From an archaeon (GTDB taxonomy: Archaea > Nanobdellota > Nanobdellia > Pacearchaeales > GW2011-AR1), in the NCBI GenBank assembly GCA_030638105.1, contig DAOWFF010000012.1:1-5622 (forward strand): a stretch of DNA of 5,622 nt, given 5' to 3'. Positions 4,172-5,622 of the stretch are shown in pieces. A model generated the notes under the pieces. It made no database searches. It saw only the letters and a list, made by a program, of their open reading frames with translations, and was not told the origin of the DNA. A program made the translations under genes and the position numbers. The number at the start of each line of letters is the position of its first letter. The first letter of the stretch is position 1.

Positions 4172-4177
4172 AACCTT
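4153..4177. other. Inverted repeat downstream of the S9 gene
   Basis: AAGGTT (4153-4158) and AACCTT (4172-4177) are inverted, with an inner GGTTA-ACA-TAACC (4163-4175) as an alternative pairing. It lies just past the ribosomal operon. With the run of T after the S9 stop on the minus strand it might aid termination, but the stems are short. Confidence 0.25.
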
Positions 4178-4192
4178 CGCAAGACAGAAAAA

Positions 4193-4606
4193 TCATCTCT
4201 TACTACTCTGCCTCATCTTCCTTGCCTTTGAATCCCCTGGCTTGTATTGTTCTTTTCTCCGAACATCTGCAACAAGCAAATTCCTGTCGTATTTTAAAAA
4301 CGCATTTATGAGTTCTGCTGATTCTGAAAATTTAGAAATCGCCTTTGCCAACGCAAGCCGTGCAGCATCAATCTGGGATTTTTCTCCCCCGCCCTTCACA
4401 CTTATGGCCACATCAAAATTTATTTTACCAAGAACACCTTCAGCAATTCTTACTGGCTCTTCAATTTTTAGTTTGTCAAACATCATCAACTGATTTTTGT
4501 CTTTTTTATTCACAGTAATTTTTCCAGAACCAGGAGTGATAACTGCCCGAGCCACTGCTGTTTTCCGTTTACCTGAAGCAATTATTTTTTTAGTTTTTTC
4601 AGTCAT
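4193..4606 (-). CDS. rps9: 30S ribosomal protein S9 (uS9)
   Basis: Small-subunit protein whose C-terminal tail reaches the P-site tRNA. The 137-aa sequence has all family landmarks: GKRKTAVARAVI at 12-23 with PGSGKITVN after it, the central KGGGEKSQIDAARLALAKAI (71-90), FLKYDRNLLVADVRRKE (103-119) and a basic tail ending SSKR. The archaeal/eukaryotic type is shown by YDRNLLVADVRRKE in place of the bacterial LTRDPR form. It is the last gene of the L18e-L13-S9 operon: its ATG overlaps the L13 stop by four bases (ATGA), so translation is probably coupled. In many archaea S9 is followed by RNA polymerase subunits N and K; here unrelated small genes follow, marking the edge of the conserved block. 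Confidence 0.97.
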   Translation of the reverse strand: MTEKTKKIIASGKRKTAVARAVITPGSGKITVNKKDKNQLMMFDKLKIEEPVRIAEGVLGKINFDVAISVKGGGEKSQIDAARLALAKAISKFSESAELINAFLKYDRNLLVADVRRKEQYKPGDSKARKMRQSSKR

Positions 4607-4995
4607 TTTGCAAACTCCTTTACTTGCGAAAATTTATTTCTTTTTTCTTTTCCAACACTTATTTTTTCAACATCCTGAAATTCTTTCGGCACATTAACAA
4701 AGCATTTTATCTTTTTAAAAGCAATTCTGCCCCTGCCTTCTCTGTGATTTGGGAGCATCCCTCTTATAACTCGCTTCACCATTCTTTCACTTGTCTTAAT
4801 GTGCTTCGGACCTTTTTGACTCGCCCCAAACCTGCCCCGCTTTTCTTCAAATTCTTTTTTGATATTTACCTTGCTTCCAGTTATTATAACCTGCCCGCAG
4901 TTCACAACAACAACTTCCTCGCCCTTCAAGGTCTCTTTTGCAACATAACTCGCCATTCTTCCTAAAACCGCACCTTTTCCGTCTATGATTTTCAT
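4603..4995 (-). CDS. rpl13: 50S ribosomal protein L13 (uL13)
   Basis: Large-subunit assembly protein. The 130-aa sequence matches archaeal L13: IDGKGAVLGRMASYVAKETLKGEEVVVVN (4-32), the ITGSK turn (38-42), a basic middle ending KGPKHIKTSERMVKRVIRGMLP (61-82) with the diagnostic RGMLP, and GRGRIAFKKIKCFVNVP (87-103). Length is close to that of other archaeal members. The start codon overlaps the L18e stop by four bases and the stop overlaps the S9 start the same way, so all three genes should be made from one transcript with coupled translation. Confidence 0.97.
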   Translation of the reverse strand: MKIIDGKGAVLGRMASYVAKETLKGEEVVVVNCGQVIITGSKVNIKKEFEEKRGRFGASQKGPKHIKTSERMVKRVIRGMLPNHREGRGRIAFKKIKCFVNVPKEFQDVEKISVGKEKRNKFSQVKEFAK

Positions 4996-5366
4996 TTGTT
5001 TAAAATTTTAACTCCTTTTGCTTCAGGATTTTTTTTAATTTCATCAGATATATTTGAAATTTCACAACCTGCCTTTAATAATTTTTCTTTCGCCTTTTCA
5101 GAAAAACTCGTTGCAACAACCTTGATTTTTTTAGTTATCTCGCCCTGAGAAAGAACCTTGCCAATAACCAGAACAATTTCGCCCTGCTTTGTTTTTTCAT
5201 CAATGTCTCCCAGATTTAATTCTGCCCTGTTTTTTCTTGGACCCGAGAGAACTTCAGCAACCCTTGACCACGCCCGGCACTTTTTCGCAGAAATAATTGT
5301 CTCAACTAATCCTGGACTTGTCTTTCTTTTTGTTTGCTTTTCTATTTTTGTTTTTGATTTTACCAT
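4992..5366 (-). CDS. rpl18e: 50S ribosomal protein L18e (eL18)
   Basis: Archaeal/eukaryotic-only large-subunit protein, the L15-like fold component eL18. The 124-aa sequence shows its signature: a basic N-terminus, NPGLVE-like TSPGLVETI (16-24), WSRVAEVLSGPRKNRAELNLGDID (33-56), GEIVLVIGKVLSQGEI (62-77), KVVATSFSEKAKEKLLKAG (82-100) and NPEAKGVKIL (113-122). It is the first gene of the operon. The ATG at 5366 follows a leader of about 60 nt if transcription starts from the TATA box at 5446-5456. That leader and promoter contain palindromes and a duplicated element, described separately. Its presence is the clearest proof that the host is archaeal. Confidence 0.96.
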   Translation of the reverse strand: MVKSKTKIEKQTKRKTSPGLVETIISAKKCRAWSRVAEVLSGPRKNRAELNLGDIDEKTKQGEIVLVIGKVLSQGEITKKIKVVATSFSEKAKEKLLKAGCEISNISDEIKKNPEAKGVKILNK

Positions 5367-5378
5367 TTTATTAACTGA

Positions 5379-5479
5379 GAAGTATTACTTCCCACTTACG
5401 CTGAGTTTATTAAACTAACTCGCAGGTAAAAAACCGAGCAGATTTCAATTTATAAAGTTTGCTAAACTCGCGGGTAAAA
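5379..5479 (-). promoter_or_regulatory. Ribosomal operon promoter with duplicated element and palindromes
   Basis: On the minus strand, CTTTATAAATT (5446-5457) is the best TATA box, predicting a start near 5425. On the plus-strand text, AGTTTATTAAACT-aact-CGCAGGTAAAA (5404-5431) and AGTTTGCTAAACT-CGCGGGTAAAA (5456-5479) are an imperfect direct duplication flanking the TATA box. AGTTTATTAAACT (5404-5416) and GAAGTATTACTTC (5379-5391) are perfect 13-bp palindromes centred 25 bp apart, both within the predicted leader. They look like sites for a dimeric protein. The second copy also holds a weaker TATA-like TTTAATAAA, so a double promoter is possible. Confidence 0.5.
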
Positions 5480-5622
5480 GAGATTTGGATTGGAAGGGGG
5501 TTATTATGATTAGCTAGTGATTGAGATTAAATTTTGAAAATAAATGGTTGGCACTGGCTGAGAGGAGTAGAGATAGTAACTAACGACTCATTTCTCTTTC
5601 AGAAGTATAACTCTTATATAAA
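5480..5622. other. Right-end region with no recognised gene
   Basis: No convincing coding frame or tRNA is visible on either strand. A moderately GC-rich patch (about 5545-5585) stands out from the AT-rich surroundings and could be part of a small RNA. CTTATATAAA at 5613-5622 is TATA-like and may promote a gene beyond the window. AGAAGTATAACT (5601-5612) nearly repeats AGAAGTATTACT (5378-5389) from the ribosomal leader. Confidence 0.3.

Noticed and set aside
3993..4493. A 166-codon plus-strand open frame
   Set aside because: It is antisense to S9 and most of the AbrB-type gene; its open length is explained by the base composition of those genes.
4497..5418. Plus-strand frames opposite the L13, L18e and S9 genes
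   Set aside because: They are antisense to unmistakable ribosomal protein genes.
5506..5561. Possible C/D box small RNA (ATGATTA ... CTGA, 55 nt)
   Set aside because: The C box is imperfect and no internal C'/D' pair is visible; such short motifs are expected by chance.
5589..5622. End of a minus-strand gene entering from the right
   Set aside because: Two frames are open over about ten codons and neither has support.
1..5622. CRISPR array, tRNA or rRNA genes
   Set aside because: No regularly spaced repeats of CRISPR length and no tRNA or rRNA signature were seen on either strand.

Overview
The window is archaeal. Its right end carries three ribosomal protein genes in the archaeal order L18e-L13-S9 on the minus strand, joined by 4-nt ATGA overlaps. 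L18e has no bacterial counterpart. Most start codons lie about 26 bp downstream of a TATA-like box with no Shine-Dalgarno sequence, which is the leaderless arrangement of many archaea. The low GC content, lysine-rich proteins and very short genes suggest a small-genome lineage of the Woesearchaeota/Pacearchaeota (DPANN) kind. That lineage is an inference from style, not a demonstrated placement.

Layout. 1-39: start of a minus-strand gene that leaves the window. 40-154: a divergent promoter region rich in nested inverted repeats. 155-2089: three consecutive plus-strand genes that all end in the same Recombinase-type DNA-binding domain. Only the first has a serine-recombinase catalytic domain; the second carries an HNH-like zinc domain and the third a reduced four-cysteine version of it. 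2156-2569: a small PD-(D/E)xK-type nuclease-like gene between two copies of a 14-bp direct repeat. 2559-2831 (minus): a DUF4389-like membrane protein. 2875-3168 (minus): an unrecognised 97-aa protein sharing a promoter region with a plus-strand pair of 73 and 151 aa (3216-3894), which is arranged like a toxin-antitoxin operon. 3906-4070 (minus): a 54-aa AbrB/SpoVT-type protein, possibly preceded by a 34-aa ORF. 4193-5366 (minus): S9, L13 and L18e, with an unusual repeat-rich promoter at 5379-5479. 5480-5622: no gene recognised.

How the parts may work together. The left 2.6 kb looks like a mobile or recently acquired module: a recombinase with two DNA-binding paralogues and a nuclease-like gene. 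The middle looks like a second accessory module, a two-gene pair plus a small AbrB-type protein, linked by three copies of a GGYACCCGAA motif. The right end is conserved core genome. The most noteworthy feature is the split, triplicated serine-recombinase system, which may act as a multi-subunit recombinase with one catalytic and two DNA-targeting subunits.
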